A stretch of DNA of 50,366 nucleotides from Cyclobacteriaceae bacterium (GCA_020436125.1 JAGQYK010000017.1:1-50366), one strand, 5' to 3'. Positions 29,440-38,323 are shown, numbered from the stretch's first letter. Notes: generated by a model from the sequence alone, not told the origin. Translations and numbers: made by a program.

Positions 29440-30023
29440 TGAAGATAGCTATTATTAAATACAACGCAGGGAATACGCAATCGGTAGCATTTGCACTGGA
29501 TCGGATTGGGGTCTCTTACGCAATCACGGACAACCCTGAAGAAATAAAAGCTGCGGATAAAGTAATATTTCCGGGAGTGGGTGAAGCCAGTACGGCCATG
29601 AAATACCTAAGCGATAAAAATCTTGATCAATTGCTCCCACAACTCCAACAGCCGGTATTAGGAATATGCCTTGGAATGCAGCTCATGTGCAGGTTTTCAG
29701 AGGAAAACGAAACCCACTGCCTAAACATATTTGACGAGACGGTAAAACGGTTTGAGGCTACCCAGATAAATAAAGTACCGCATACAGGATGGAACAACCT
29801 GAAGCAATGTAAGGGGTGGATTGGGCCTGAATTTGAGAATACCTTTGTATACTTTGTTCATAGTTACTATGTACCCATAAACCAGTATACAGTTGCGCAA
29901 ACAGACTATATTGCGCCTTTTAGTGCAGCAATGGAAAAAGATAATTTTTTTGCAGTCCAGTTTCATCCTGAAAAATCAGCTGACATTGGAGAAAAGATAT
30001 TAAAACAGTTTTTGAAGAATTAG
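29439..30023 (+). CDS. hisH: Imidazole glycerol phosphate synthase, glutamine amidotransferase subunit
   Basis: A 194-residue class-I glutamine amidotransferase that supplies ammonia to HisF. Nucleophile Cys in PVLGICLGMQLM, oxyanion region FPGVGEAS, and catalytic His and Glu in AVQFHPEKS. The N-terminus KIAIIKYNAGNTQSVAFAL is typical of Bacteroidota HisH. It overlaps the hisB stop by one base (TAATG). Confidence 0.97.
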   Translation: MKIAIIKYNAGNTQSVAFALDRIGVSYAITDNPEEIKAADKVIFPGVGEASTAMKYLSDKNLDQLLPQLQQPVLGICLGMQLMCRFSEENETHCLNIFDETVKRFEATQINKVPHTGWNNLKQCKGWIGPEFENTFVYFVHSYYVPINQYTVAQTDYIAPFSAAMEKDNFFAVQFHPEKSADIGEKILKQFLKN

Positions 30024-30035
30024 AAGTTTGATTTC

Positions 30036-30752
30036 ATGAAGATTATTCCCGCAATTGACCTGGTAGACGGAAAATGTGTACGACTTACTCAGGGAGATTT
30101 TAACAAGAAGAAAATTTATAGAGACAATCCGGTAGAAGTTGCCAAAGAATTTGAAGATGCAGACCTTGAATACCTGCATCTCATAGACCTTGATGGTGCC
30201 AAAAAAGGTGAAGTAGTCAACTGGAAAGTGATCACTGAAATACTGGATAAAACTGCATTAAAGGTTGATTTCGGAGGTGGGGTCAAAACTACGGAAGAAG
30301 TAGAGCAGTTACTGGATTTGGGTATTAACAGAATTAACATTGGTTCAATAGCTGCAAAGGAACCAGAGAAATTCAAAAGCTGGATGAGAGACTATGATCC
30401 AGAGAATTTTATCCTGAGTGCAGATGTACGAGGTGATAATGTACAAATCAATGGCTGGCAGGAAGGAACGGACTTGTGCTTGTATGATCTTATTGCCCAA
30501 TATGAGCCAGCACTTAAATATATGGCCTGTACCGATATTGGCACTGATGGTATGCTCAACGGACCAAACTTCGGATTATTCAAAAAAATCATTAATCGTT
30601 TCCCTAACCTAAAGGTAATTGCCAGTGGAGGCGTCAGCTCTATTGAAGACTTGATCCAACTACAGTACATCAAGGTGGATTCAGTAATCATAGGAAAGGC
30701 CATTTATGAAGGAAGAATAAAACTTGAAGAGCTCAAACCACTAACCATCTAG
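30036..30752 (+). CDS. hisA: ProFAR isomerase
   Basis: A 238-residue TIM barrel isomerising ProFAR to PRFAR, step 4. Seen: [19 protein letters not shown] with the catalytic Asp at the end of the first strand, [23 protein letters not shown], the second catalytic Asp in [15 protein letters not shown], and [11 protein letters not shown]. It starts 12 bases after hisH, the widest spacing within the operon except for regions without overlap further on. Confidence 0.96.
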   Translation: MKIIPAIDLVDGKCVRLTQGDFNKKKIYRDNPVEVAKEFEDADLEYLHLIDLDGAKKGEVVNWKVITEILDKTALKVDFGGGVKTTEEVEQLLDLGINRINIGSIAAKEPEKFKSWMRDYDPENFILSADVRGDNVQINGWQEGTDLCLYDLIAQYEPALKYMACTDIGTDGMLNGPNFGLFKKIINRFPNLKVIASGGVSSIEDLIQLQYIKVDSVIIGKAIYEGRIKLEELKPLTI

Positions 30753-30754
30753 CA

Positions 30755-31510
30755 TTGCTTACCAAAAGAATAATCCCGTGCCTTGACGTAAAGGATGGCA
30801 GGACAGTAAAGGGAGTTAATTTTGAGGGTCTTCGCGATGCAGGAGATCCTGTATCGCTGGGTGCATTATATGCAAAACAAGGGGCTGACGAATTGGTTTT
30901 TCTTGACATCTCAGCGACCAATGAAGGCCGAGGAACTTTTGCTGAGTTGGTTAAGGAGATTGCGGCAGAATGCACAATTCCATTTACTGTGGGAGGCGGC
31001 ATTAACTCCGTTCAGGATGTTGATCGATTACTGAAGGCAGGAGCAGATAAAGTCTCCATCAATTCTTCAGCTGTAAAAAATCCTAATCTGATCACCGAAC
31101 TGGCCAAAGAATTTGGCTCACAATGTATCGTTCTTGCTATTGATGCTCAACTTGTAAATGATTCGTGGGTGGTATATACGCATGGAGGAAAAAAATCCAC
31201 CGATAAAGAATTGTTTTCGTGGGCTCTTGAAGGTCAGCAACGAGGGGCCGGTGAGATACTCTTTACAAGTATGAATCACGATGGTACAAAAAATGGGTTT
31301 GCTGTAGAAGCATTGCGTGCCCTAGGTCAAAAGGTAACACTTCCAATCATTGCTTCCGGAGGGGCCGGAACAATGAATCACTTTGTAGACGTCTTTAAAG
31401 AAGGAGGAGCAGATGCTGCATTGGCAGCCAGTGTTTTTCATTTTGGCGAAATATCTCTACCCCATCTTAAGTCTTATCTAAGAGATCATAACATTGCTAT
31501 AAGAAATTGA
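30755..31510 (+). CDS. hisF: Imidazole glycerol phosphate synthase, cyclase subunit
   Basis: A 251-residue TIM barrel that with HisH makes imidazole glycerol phosphate and AICAR. The opening [19 protein letters not shown] includes the catalytic Asp, with [37 protein letters not shown] and [11 protein letters not shown] downstream. The conserved N-terminus begins at the TTG at 30755, two bases after hisA; no ATG is available without losing the first strand, so a TTG start is inferred. Confidence 0.95.
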   Translation: MLTKRIIPCLDVKDGRTVKGVNFEGLRDAGDPVSLGALYAKQGADELVFLDISATNEGRGTFAELVKEIAAECTIPFTVGGGINSVQDVDRLLKAGADKVSINSSAVKNPNLITELAKEFGSQCIVLAIDAQLVNDSWVVYTHGGKKSTDKELFSWALEGQQRGAGEILFTSMNHDGTKNGFAVEALRALGQKVTLPIIASGGAGTMNHFVDVFKEGGADAALAASVFHFGEISLPHLKSYLRDHNIAIRN

Positions 31511-31511
31511 A

Positions 31512-32123
31512 ATGATTGATATCAACAGCTTAAAATTCGATAAAACCACCGGCCTTATTACCTGTGTAGTTCAAGATAACCTATCCTCTAAAATATTGAT
31601 GGTAGGCTATATGAATCAAAAAGCTTTACTGAAAACCATGGAAGAAAACAGGGTGACTTTCTTCAGCAGAAGTAAAAACAGGCTATGGACGAAGGGAGAA
31701 ACCTCAGGAAACTTCCTCGATCTCATTGAAATTACGCCTGATTGCGATCAGGATTGCCTGCTCATCAAGGCAAAACCAACTGGTCCTGTTTGTCACACAG
31801 GTAATGATACTTGTTTCAATGAGACGAATCCTTCTTTTAGCCTTCAACATCTGGAAAGTGTTATTCAAGATAGGGTCAACAACCCATCGCCCTCCTCTTA
31901 TACCTCCAAACTATTAAAGGATGGTATTAATAAAATTGCACAGAAAGTAGGAGAAGAAGCAGTTGAGCTGGTCATCGAGGCTAAGGACGAAAACCGTGAC
32001 CTCTTTCTCAACGAAGCTGCTGACCTGATGTATCACTATCTCTTGCTTCTAGCGGCTAAGAACACCGAGCTTGTAGATGTAATAAACGTGTTGGAACAAC
32101 GACATAATTCACCCCAATCATAA
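31512..32123 (+). CDS. hisIE: Bifunctional phosphoribosyl-AMP cyclohydrolase / phosphoribosyl-ATP pyrophosphatase
   Basis: A 203-residue fusion for steps 2 and 3. The N-terminal HisI part has FFSRSKNRLWTKGETSGN and metal-binding cysteines in TPDCDQDCLLIK and GPVCHTGNDTCF. The C-terminal HisE part has INKIAQKVGEEAVELVIEAK and NEAADLMYHYLLLLAAKN. It starts one base after hisF and is the last gene of the operon. With it, every enzyme from PRPP to histidine is encoded in this run. No clear terminator is visible in the 78 bases that follow. Confidence 0.96.
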   Translation: MIDINSLKFDKTTGLITCVVQDNLSSKILMVGYMNQKALLKTMEENRVTFFSRSKNRLWTKGETSGNFLDLIEITPDCDQDCLLIKAKPTGPVCHTGNDTCFNETNPSFSLQHLESVIQDRVNNPSPSSYTSKLLKDGINKIAQKVGEEAVELVIEAKDENRDLFLNEAADLMYHYLLLLAAKNTELVDVINVLEQRHNSPQS

Positions 32124-32201
32124 GTTGTCGCACCCATTACATTACTAAGTGTTGTAAAGGCTCCTGTTTGTGCATTGAGTAGCAATTCATAAATTTCCAT
32201 C

Positions 32202-32888
32202 ATGGACAAGAAGATTAAAACCATCGATGGATACGACTTTATTGAGTACCATCATGAAAGTTATTCTGAAGAAGAAACCGTAAAGCGTAGTCAATCCTTT
32301 TATCACTGGATGGATGAGCGCAGAACCGTACGGGATTTTTCAAATAAACCCATCCCAAAAGAAGTAATAGATAACCTTATCCTTACCGCTTCCACCGCAC
32401 CATCAGGAGCCCATAAACAACCTTGGTCTTTTTGTGTGGTAAGTGATCCAGATCTGAAAACGCAAATAAGAAAAGCTGCAGAAGAAGAAGAATTTGAAAG
32501 TTATAATAGTCGTATGCCCCCTGAATGGTTGGATGATCTGAAGCCGCTTCAAACCGACTGGCATAAGCCCTTCCTGGAGGTTGCACCCTATCTGATCATC
32601 GTCTTTAAAAAAACATACGACCTATCTCCAGAAGGAAGCAAGAAAACAAATTATTATGTGGCTGAATCCGTGGGACTGGCTTGTGGCTTCTTATTAACAG
32701 CGATTCACAATGCTGGATTAGTTGCCTTAACCCACACCCCCAGCCCCATGAATTTTCTAACCAAGCTACTTCAGCGACCTGAGAATGAGAGGCCATTTCT
32801 TTTAATACCTGTAGGGTACTCCACCGAGGATACTTACGTACCTCACTTAATAAGAAAACCGTTGGAAGATATTGTTACTTATTATTAG
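32202..32888 (+). CDS. Nitroreductase-family protein, iodotyrosine deiodinase-like
   Basis: A 228-residue FMN enzyme of the nitroreductase fold. Compared from memory with human iodotyrosine deiodinase (IYD), conservation is strong: DERRTVRDFSNKPIP, TASTAPSGAHKQPWSF, ACGFLLTAIHNAGLVALTHT, PVGYSTEDTYVP and LIRKPLEDI. The IYD residues that close over the iodotyrosine zwitterion (human E157, Y161, K182) match E97, Y101 and K122 at identical spacing. It may dehalogenate halotyrosines, as shown for a homologue in Haliscomenobacter, also of the Bacteroidota. Cytoplasmic, no signal peptide. Its last 14 bases overlap the convergent gene. The physiological substrate is uncertain. Confidence 0.88.
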   Translation: MDKKIKTIDGYDFIEYHHESYSEEETVKRSQSFYHWMDERRTVRDFSNKPIPKEVIDNLILTASTAPSGAHKQPWSFCVVSDPDLKTQIRKAAEEEEFESYNSRMPPEWLDDLKPLQTDWHKPFLEVAPYLIIVFKKTYDLSPEGSKKTNYYVAESVGLACGFLLTAIHNAGLVALTHTPSPMNFLTKLLQRPENERPFLLIPVGYSTEDTYVPHLIRKPLEDIVTYY

Positions 32889-33486
32889 AAATCCTACGAA
32901 GAGGTGTTTCTTCCTTTTTAGGATAAATCTTTAGATAAGAAAGTTTATAGGTAATTGTCTTTCTACGTACTACCTCAGTAAGAACACCATCCAAGATATC
33001 AAACTCAGACAGTACAAATGAATAGGAAATATTGGGCTGTTTGGGCTCATAGTGTTTATACACAAAAGCCCTTCCTTCTGAGAGGCTACTAAATTCACCA
33101 ACAACAGGATATTTTCCGGGTACTTTGGAGGCCAACGACACTTCCAGGTATTCTCTATTGGGGTGTTCAGAATCCTTCATGATTACCACTTTGGCATAAT
33201 TATCCTTTCGCGCTATTATTTTTTCCCTATTGGGATTAGCTAAAAAGCCACCTCTTTTGGAAATAATAGCAGAAACAGAATAAATACCCTCCAAAGGTTC
33301 CATGGGTTGCGTTTCCTTCATCAAGTAGCGCTTTACCATGCCTTCAAAATCAATATGCTCAGCAAATAAAGACTTTTGTTTTTTAGCAAACCTACCCTTT
33401 GCTGACGAGCTAACTGTTTCCTGAGCAATCAATACGGCTGGCAAGCCAACAAACAAAACAATTAGAAACCAATTAAACCTTCTCAT
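32875..33486 (-). CDS. Secreted protein of unknown function
   Basis: A 203-residue protein with signal peptide (MRRFNWFLIVLFVGLPAVLIAQ). The mature part has no motif I recognise. It contains a core PLEGIYSVSAIISKRGGFLA followed by KVVIMKDSEHPNREYLEV and SYSFVLSEFDILDG, suggesting a beta-rich fold. No cysteines. It begins directly after the stop of the flavoprotein gene (zero spacing), so they are probably co-transcribed, and its 3' end overlaps the IYD-like gene by 14 bases on the other strand. Function not assigned. Confidence 0.75.
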   Translation of the reverse strand: MRRFNWFLIVLFVGLPAVLIAQETVSSSAKGRFAKKQKSLFAEHIDFEGMVKRYLMKETQPMEPLEGIYSVSAIISKRGGFLANPNREKIIARKDNYAKVVIMKDSEHPNREYLEVSLASKVPGKYPVVGEFSSLSEGRAFVYKHYEPKQPNISYSFVLSEFDILDGVLTEVVRRKTITYKLSYLKIYPKKEETPLRRISNNK

Positions 33487-34971
33487 CTAACTAAATATAA
33501 TATCCTCGTACGCACAATCAACGCATGTCCTGCACGAAAGTTTTCCGCGCAATGCAGTAGGTTTAAATAAGGATTTACCCATTAACATGCGTACACATTC
33601 CTGGATACCTTCGGTAATGGAGGGATGAGGATGAACACATTCCGCCAACTCTTCTATTCCTTTATTCATAGAAATAAGAACAGCCACTGCCTGGATAGCG
33701 CTGGAAGCATGATTTCCCACCACTTTCATACCCAATATTTTCATGTCCTCATCATTGGTAACCAATAATTTAATAAAGCCTTGTGTGTTTCTCTTTGCTA
33801 TCGCCCGAGGTATACAACTGTAATCCAATGTAACTACTTTGTAATTAAGTCCCTTTTCTCGGGCCTGGGTTTCGTTTAATCCCACGCCTGCCACCTCAGG
33901 GCTCAAAAACATTATGTTACTTATATTTTCATATACAAGCTTTCGTTTTGGCGTACTGAAAATTCTTTCCACTGCGTATCTACCTTCCAATTCTCCCACG
34001 TTCACCAATGAAATATCCGCAGTGAGATCTCCTACCGCATAAATATTTGAAACATTGGTTTGCGTATCATTATCTTCAATTCCCCTTCTATCAATTTTTA
34101 TATCTACACTATCATCCCATAAGTTTTCATAGTTGGGAATTCTACCCACTGAAACCAAAGCCTTCTCCACATTAAAAACTTCTTTCCCCGCGTCATCATA
34201 CTGCAGTTCATATTCAACCCTTCCATTCTTAATCTCCATTCGAATGAGCTTAGAATTGCGATGAATGAGCACTCCATTGTTTTCCATGTTACGCTCAATA
34301 ATTTTCACCACATCTTCATCCTCAAAAGGAAGTATGCGATCACCCTTATCAATCAGGTGCACCTTGGTTCTACCAAAGCCAGAAAATATAGTGGCATATT
34401 CACAACCTATCACACCCGCACCCACAATTACCATACTTTCGGGAAAATCTGTCATGCTCTCAATACCATCGCTGGTCATTACAATTTTCTCATCGATAGG
34501 AAGGTCGGGAAGATACCGAGGTCTGCTACCTGTTGCCAATATAACGTGGTCGGCATACACTACTTCTTTAGAGGTGCCATTGGTGATTTCAATTTCGTTT
34601 TGTCCCACCAATTTTGCCGTTCCATTTTTGAACTCTAGAAGATCAGAATAATTAGAATCTTTCAACTGATCCATGTGCAGCTCCAACATGGTTTTTCGTT
34701 CACTTACTGCACGTTTTACCTCGGCTTGAATTTCATCATAGTTGACACTAGGAGCATCAATATTAAAGCGCTTCAAATTTCTTCTAAACGCTGCCGTTTC
34801 TCGTGATAATTCCCACCAGGTCTTGGACGAAAGTGCTCCATTGGTAACGCCTGCTCCTCCTACCTTATCCCTCTCAATGAGTAGCACCTTTTTTCTAAAA
34901 TCCAAAGCACGCATGGCGGCAGCATAGCCAGAAGGGCCAGCACCAATGATAACAAGGTCGTATTTAGTCAT
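33487..34971 (-). CDS. FAD-dependent pyridine nucleotide oxidoreductase lacking the redox disulfide
   Basis: A 494-residue homologue of dihydrolipoamide dehydrogenase and soluble transhydrogenase. FAD site YDLVIIGAGPSGYAAAMRAL, NAD site MVIVGAGVIGCEYATIFSGFG, second FAD site IYAVGDLT, and C-terminal HPHPSITEG with the catalytic-type His and Glu. The usual redox motif GGTCLNVGCIPSK reads GGAGVTNGALSSK here, with G41 and A46 replacing both cysteines. A CxxCxxC cluster (C480, C483, C486) is at the extreme C-terminus. It therefore cannot act as a standard disulfide reductase; it may be a transhydrogenase-like enzyme or use the C-terminal cysteines for redox or metal chemistry (inference). Confidence 0.88.
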   Translation of the reverse strand: MTKYDLVIIGAGPSGYAAAMRALDFRKKVLLIERDKVGGAGVTNGALSSKTWWELSRETAAFRRNLKRFNIDAPSVNYDEIQAEVKRAVSERKTMLELHMDQLKDSNYSDLLEFKNGTAKLVGQNEIEITNGTSKEVVYADHVILATGSRPRYLPDLPIDEKIVMTSDGIESMTDFPESMVIVGAGVIGCEYATIFSGFGRTKVHLIDKGDRILPFEDEDVVKIIERNMENNGVLIHRNSKLIRMEIKNGRVEYELQYDDAGKEVFNVEKALVSVGRIPNYENLWDDSVDIKIDRRGIEDNDTQTNVSNIYAVGDLTADISLVNVGELEGRYAVERIFSTPKRKLVYENISNIMFLSPEVAGVGLNETQAREKGLNYKVVTLDYSCIPRAIAKRNTQGFIKLLVTNDEDMKILGMKVVGNHASSAIQAVAVLISMNKGIEELAECVHPHPSITEGIQECVRMLMGKSLFKPTALRGKLSCRTCVDCAYEDIIFS

Positions 34972-35060
34972 AACAGTTAAAGCCTAATCTATATGCTCCA
35001 ATTTATAAAAATTAGGTCACCGAGCATAGAAAAGAGCTGCCATACTCATAAAATGAGGCT

Positions 35061-35984
35061 TTATTTAGAGGGAAGGTGGATTCCAGCAACCATGCAGCGA
35101 ATGGAGCCACCTCCACTTTCCTCAATGGTATGAATATCCAGGGGCAGTGGACTCAAGTACTTTTCCATTTCACTCAACTGGCCAGGGAGCAAAGCGTCAT
35201 AGGCAGTTTGAGACATTAGTAAAAAACGGTCATTGTTTGCATTTTTTACCTCAAACATATTGCCAGCGAAAGCATTCATTTGGTCGTAGCTCAAAGCAAT
35301 TACTTTATGGTTTGTTGCCGCCAATTGATTAAGTATTAATTCCTGATCATTTTCTTCATGAATGGAATCCAGACAAATTCCAGCTAATGACTCCCCTATC
35401 CACATCATCACATTGGTGTGATAAATAGCCAGTCCATTTTCATCTACAGCATTAAACAAGATGGGTTCGTACCCCAACTTTGCACAAAGTGATGTAAACA
35501 ATTCTCCCTCTGTTCTTTCAGATCGGCATGCGTACGCTACTTTATTCGGATGATCAAATATTATACTACCTGTACCTTCCAGAAACCTCCCCTCCGATTC
35601 AACGCTACTTATATCATCAACTTCAGTGACTTTATAATTTTCATTAAGCTGTTTTACAATATCCGTTCTCCTTTCTAATCTTCGACTTGGTGCCATCATA
35701 GGATAAAGCAATATTCTACCATCTTCATGGGTGGTGATCCAATTATTAGGGAAAATAGCATCTGTTGTGACAGGGTCAGGGGTGTCCTCCACTACTAGTA
35801 CTGAAATACCCTTTGTAACCATTGCATCCACTGCATTATCAAATTCCTTTCGTGCCATGATCTGAACTTGGCTTTCGTTGTCACTCCTTTTCTGAAAAGC
35901 ATTAGAAGCTGCTGTTTCCGGATTATATCCAAAAGAAGCTGGTCTTACCATTAAAATTGTATGAGGAACTTGAGAAAAAGCCAT
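35061..35984 (-). CDS. ctlX: CtlX-type arginine deiminase-related hydrolase
   Basis: A 307-residue member of the guanidino-group-modifying superfamily, matching the citrulline utilisation hydrolase (CtlX) / arginine deiminase-related family. Opening TILMVRPASFGYNPETA, substrate-contact region DAIFPNNWITTHEDG, GTGSIIFDH, catalytic His in AIYHTNVMMWIG and catalytic Cys297 in GGGSIRCMVAG. Probably hydrolyses a guanidino or ureido compound such as citrulline or a methylarginine; the exact substrate cannot be read from sequence. Single gene, apparently monocistronic. Cytoplasmic. Confidence 0.82.
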   Translation of the reverse strand: MAFSQVPHTILMVRPASFGYNPETAASNAFQKRSDNESQVQIMARKEFDNAVDAMVTKGISVLVVEDTPDPVTTDAIFPNNWITTHEDGRILLYPMMAPSRRLERRTDIVKQLNENYKVTEVDDISSVESEGRFLEGTGSIIFDHPNKVAYACRSERTEGELFTSLCAKLGYEPILFNAVDENGLAIYHTNVMMWIGESLAGICLDSIHEENDQELILNQLAATNHKVIALSYDQMNAFAGNMFEVKNANNDRFLLMSQTAYDALLPGQLSEMEKYLSPLPLDIHTIEESGGGSIRCMVAGIHLPSK

Positions 35985-36004
35985 CCAATTATGCAGTTAT
36001 GGGT

Positions 36005-36012
36005 TAATTTTG
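36005..36012 (+). promoter_or_regulatory. Candidate -7 box (TAATTTTG) upstream of the PAP2 gene
   Basis: TAATTTTG fits TAnnTTTG and lies 26 bases before the PAP2 start. No clear -33 element is at the usual distance. Confidence 0.3.
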
Positions 36013-36037
36013 GTGCCAATCACAAAAGTAATTCATT

Positions 36038-36622
36038 TTGGAACGCCTACTCGAACTTGATAAAGAACTTCTTCTTTACTTCAACGGATTTCATGCCAGC
36101 TGGCTAGATCCCATAATGATGTTGGCTACAAAAACCATATTCTGGCTGCCACTCTATTTATTGCTCGTTTATCTGATGGCCAAATTCAAGAAGTGGGATA
36201 CACTTTATTATTTGTTGGGGGTTGCAATATGTATTACCCTTACCGACCAGATTACCTCTGGCTTTATGAAACCTTTTTTTGGAAGGTTACGCCCTTCTCA
36301 TGAGCCATCGCTGGAAGGCCTATTGCATATTGTTAATAACTATCGAGGAGGTCAGTTCAGTTTTGCCTCCGGACATGCGGCCAACACTTTCGGAGTGGCG
36401 ATGTTTGTTTTTCTGCTTTTCAGAGGTCGCTACCATTGGATGAGCGTCATCTTCCTATGGGCAGCGTTTATGAGTTATACCAGAATCTACCTTGGAGTTC
36501 ACTATCCAGGTGATGTTATAGTTGGCGCTTTAATTGGTTTACTTTGTGGCTGGATAGGATATCAATTTTCTACCTGGCTAATTAGAACCGTTCAAAAAAG
36601 AAAACTGAAGGCTCAAAGTTAA
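36038..36622 (+). CDS. PAP2-family membrane phosphatase
   Basis: A 194-residue integral membrane protein with the lipid phosphatase motifs KPFFGRLRPSHEP (KxxxxxxRP), SFASGHAAN (PSGH-like) and SYTRIYLGVHYPGDV (SRxxxxxHxxxD). About five to six membrane segments. It probably dephosphorylates undecaprenyl diphosphate, phosphatidylglycerol phosphate or a similar lipid. The N-terminal ERLLELDKELLLYFNG is conserved, so translation starts at TTG 36038 or at the adjacent ATT; the first in-frame ATG is within the conserved region and too late. Stop codons of this gene and ribE abut. Confidence 0.9.
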   Translation: MERLLELDKELLLYFNGFHASWLDPIMMLATKTIFWLPLYLLLVYLMAKFKKWDTLYYLLGVAICITLTDQITSGFMKPFFGRLRPSHEPSLEGLLHIVNNYRGGQFSFASGHAANTFGVAMFVFLLFRGRYHWMSVIFLWAAFMSYTRIYLGVHYPGDVIVGALIGLLCGWIGYQFSTWLIRTVQKRKLKAQS

Positions 36623-37204
36623 TTAGCCAACGAGTTTCTTTACATATTTACCGATAATATCAAACTCAAGGTTTACGACATCCCCTACTTTCACTGCGTG
36701 GAAGTTGGTGTGTTCATAAGTGTAGGGTATAATGGCGACACTAAAGCCATTGTCTCGTGAATTATAACAGGTAAGGCTCACACCATTTATTGCAATAGAT
36801 CCTTTTTCTACTGTAACATTACCTATTGATGAATCATATTCAAAATCAAACACCCAACTGCCATTCTCCTCTTTAATAGCCACGCATCGACCAGTCTGAT
36901 CTACATGGCCTTGCACAATATGCCCATCAAACCGACCATTAATAAGCATACATCTTTCAAGATTAACTTTACTCCCAATTCGTAAATCTCCTAGATTAGA
37001 CTTTGTTAATGTTTCCTTAATTGCGGTCACCCAATATATATCTTCATCAATCCTAGTAACAGTAAGACATACTCCATTGTGTGCAATGCTTTGATCAACT
37101 TTCAATTCAGGCACAAGACTGCTAGTTATACCAAAATGAGTGTTGCTGCCCTCCTGAGCTAAATCTTCAACTGTTCCTAGTGTTTCAATAATTCCAGTAA
37201 ACAT
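36623..37204 (-). CDS. ribE: Riboflavin synthase, alpha subunit
   Basis: A 193-residue enzyme that dismutates two 6,7-dimethyl-8-ribityllumazines to riboflavin. It shows the two-fold lumazine-binding repeat: MFTGIIETLGTVED with VCLTVTR, then FDGHIVQGHVDQTG with GVSLTCY. A longer frame to 37324 adds a 40-residue segment absent from the family, so ATG at 37204 is chosen. No other riboflavin genes and no recognisable FMN riboswitch are adjacent. The 178 bases to the divergent dps gene hold the promoters of both. Confidence 0.95.
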   Translation of the reverse strand: MFTGIIETLGTVEDLAQEGSNTHFGITSSLVPELKVDQSIAHNGVCLTVTRIDEDIYWVTAIKETLTKSNLGDLRIGSKVNLERCMLINGRFDGHIVQGHVDQTGRCVAIKEENGSWVFDFEYDSSIGNVTVEKGSIAINGVSLTCYNSRDNGFSVAIIPYTYEHTNFHAVKVGDVVNLEFDIIGKYVKKLVG

Positions 37205-37382
37205 AGCTGCAAGATATAAATTCGGTGTGAATCTTAACAATGCTGCCTGCCACCTATTCGCATTGCTAATATTCCCATGAGGTGTGGAAATACTGAAAAT
37301 TAGAAACAAATAAGGCCCTTGCATTGTTCTTAATGAAAGAAGTCATTAAGCTTCTTAACATTTAAATAAAATCAAGTAAGAC

Positions 37383-37862
37383 ATGAGCAACTTAAATAGA
37401 ATAGGACTTAATGAAGAAAAAACTAAAGAGTTGGCCATACTTCTCAATGACTTATTGGCTAATTACTCTACATTTTATCAAAATGTACGTGGATATCACT
37501 GGAATATCAAGGGTGATAAATTTTTTGAACTGCACTTAAAATTTGAAGAACTATACAATAATTTATTATTGAAAATTGATGAAGTCGCTGAGCGCATTCT
37601 TACCCTTGGTTTTACTCCCAACCATAGATACACTGACTATCTTAAAACTACCAAAGTACCGGAAAGCATCGAGGTGTCAGATGGAAATAAAGCTGTAGCC
37701 AATATTCTTGAGGCCTTCAAGGTATTGCTCACTAAGCAAAGAGAAATACTCAACTTATCAGCAGAGATTGATGATGAAGGCACTAATGCTATGATGAGTG
37801 ATAATATTCGCGAGCAGGAGAAGTTGGTTTGGATGTACTCGTCATTCCTTAGCAAAAGCTAA
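37383..37862 (+). CDS. dps: Dps-family DNA-protection / mini-ferritin protein
   Basis: A 159-residue Dps. Inter-subunit ferroxidase residues H39 (GYHWNIKG), H51, D66 and E70 (KIDEVAE) are at the canonical 12-15-4 spacing. It forms a dodecamer that oxidises ferrous iron with peroxide and protects DNA. There is no Lys-rich N-terminal tail, so direct DNA binding of the E. coli kind is doubtful. Monocistronic, followed by a strong terminator. Confidence 0.95.
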   Translation: MSNLNRIGLNEEKTKELAILLNDLLANYSTFYQNVRGYHWNIKGDKFFELHLKFEELYNNLLLKIDEVAERILTLGFTPNHRYTDYLKTTKVPESIEVSDGNKAVANILEAFKVLLTKQREILNLSAEIDDEGTNAMMSDNIREQEKLVWMYSSFLSKS

Positions 37863-37880
37863 TATCTATAACAGAATACA

Positions 37881-37916
37881 AAAGCAATGCAGAAATGAAG
37901 TATTCTGCATTGCTTT
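37881..37916. terminator. Bidirectional terminator between dps and the FN3 lipoprotein
   Basis: AAAGCAATGCAGA (37881-37893) pairs perfectly with TCTGCATTGCTTT (37904-37916), 13 bp with a 10-base loop, followed by T residues. The A-run at the other edge gives Ts on the minus strand, so it can serve the convergent gene as well. Confidence 0.92.
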
Positions 37917-37921
37917 TTTGT

Positions 37922-38323
37922 TTAAAGTGTAGTTGCCTCCTTTACAGTGGAACTAGAAGATAAAACAGATCCTTTCTTAGCGTATACACGAAAATAGTAC
38001 TTAGTCGCAGCAGTAAGGCCTGTTACTACGGTACTCGTTCCTGTAATCTCCTTTCTGCTGTAACCTGTTACCGTAGTGCTAAAATCCGCCTTTAAAGAAA
38101 CATCTAAAAGATATTTCTCTGCGCCTGTTACCCCATTCCAGCTGGCTTTAAATGATGTAGTATTAATATCCGTAGCTGCGTTCAGACTAGGCACACCTAC
38201 TGGTTTCGGATCATCATCCTTGCTACACGCAACCAACATCATTGAAAATAAAAGTGTCAATGATAGCACTTTTAGAATACCCCTTCTTTCGATCATCATT
38301 TTGAGAAACATTAAGTAAAACAT
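37922..38323 (-). CDS. Fibronectin type III domain lipoprotein
   Basis: A 133-residue protein: lipoprotein signal with lipobox MLVAC, Asp-rich CSKDDDPKP linker typical of surface-exposed Bacteroidota lipoproteins, then one FN3 domain (SFKASWNGVTGAEKYLLDVS to YYFRVYAKKGSVLSSSS). The start is uncertain: ATG codons at 38323, 38311, 38299 and 38296 are in frame, and the last, giving MIERRGILKVLSLTLLF, makes the most normal signal peptide. Role probably binding; the protein is only one domain long. Confidence 0.8.
   Translation of the reverse strand: MFYLMFLKMMIERRGILKVLSLTLLFSMMLVACSKDDDPKPVGVPSLNAATDINTTSFKASWNGVTGAEKYLLDVSLKADFSTTVTGYSRKEITGTSTVVTGLTAATKYYFRVYAKKGSVLSSSSTVKEATTL

Noticed and set aside
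34261-34651. Plus-strand ORFs of 125 and 128 residues within the flavoprotein gene
   Set aside because: Both are antisense frames inside a strongly conserved coding region with no domain of their own.
37205-37324. Extended N-terminus of riboflavin synthase
   Set aside because: The 40 extra residues precede the conserved MFTGIIE start and look non-coding.
37205-37382. FMN riboswitch upstream of ribE
   Set aside because: No recognisable RFN-element core sequences in the 178-base spacer.
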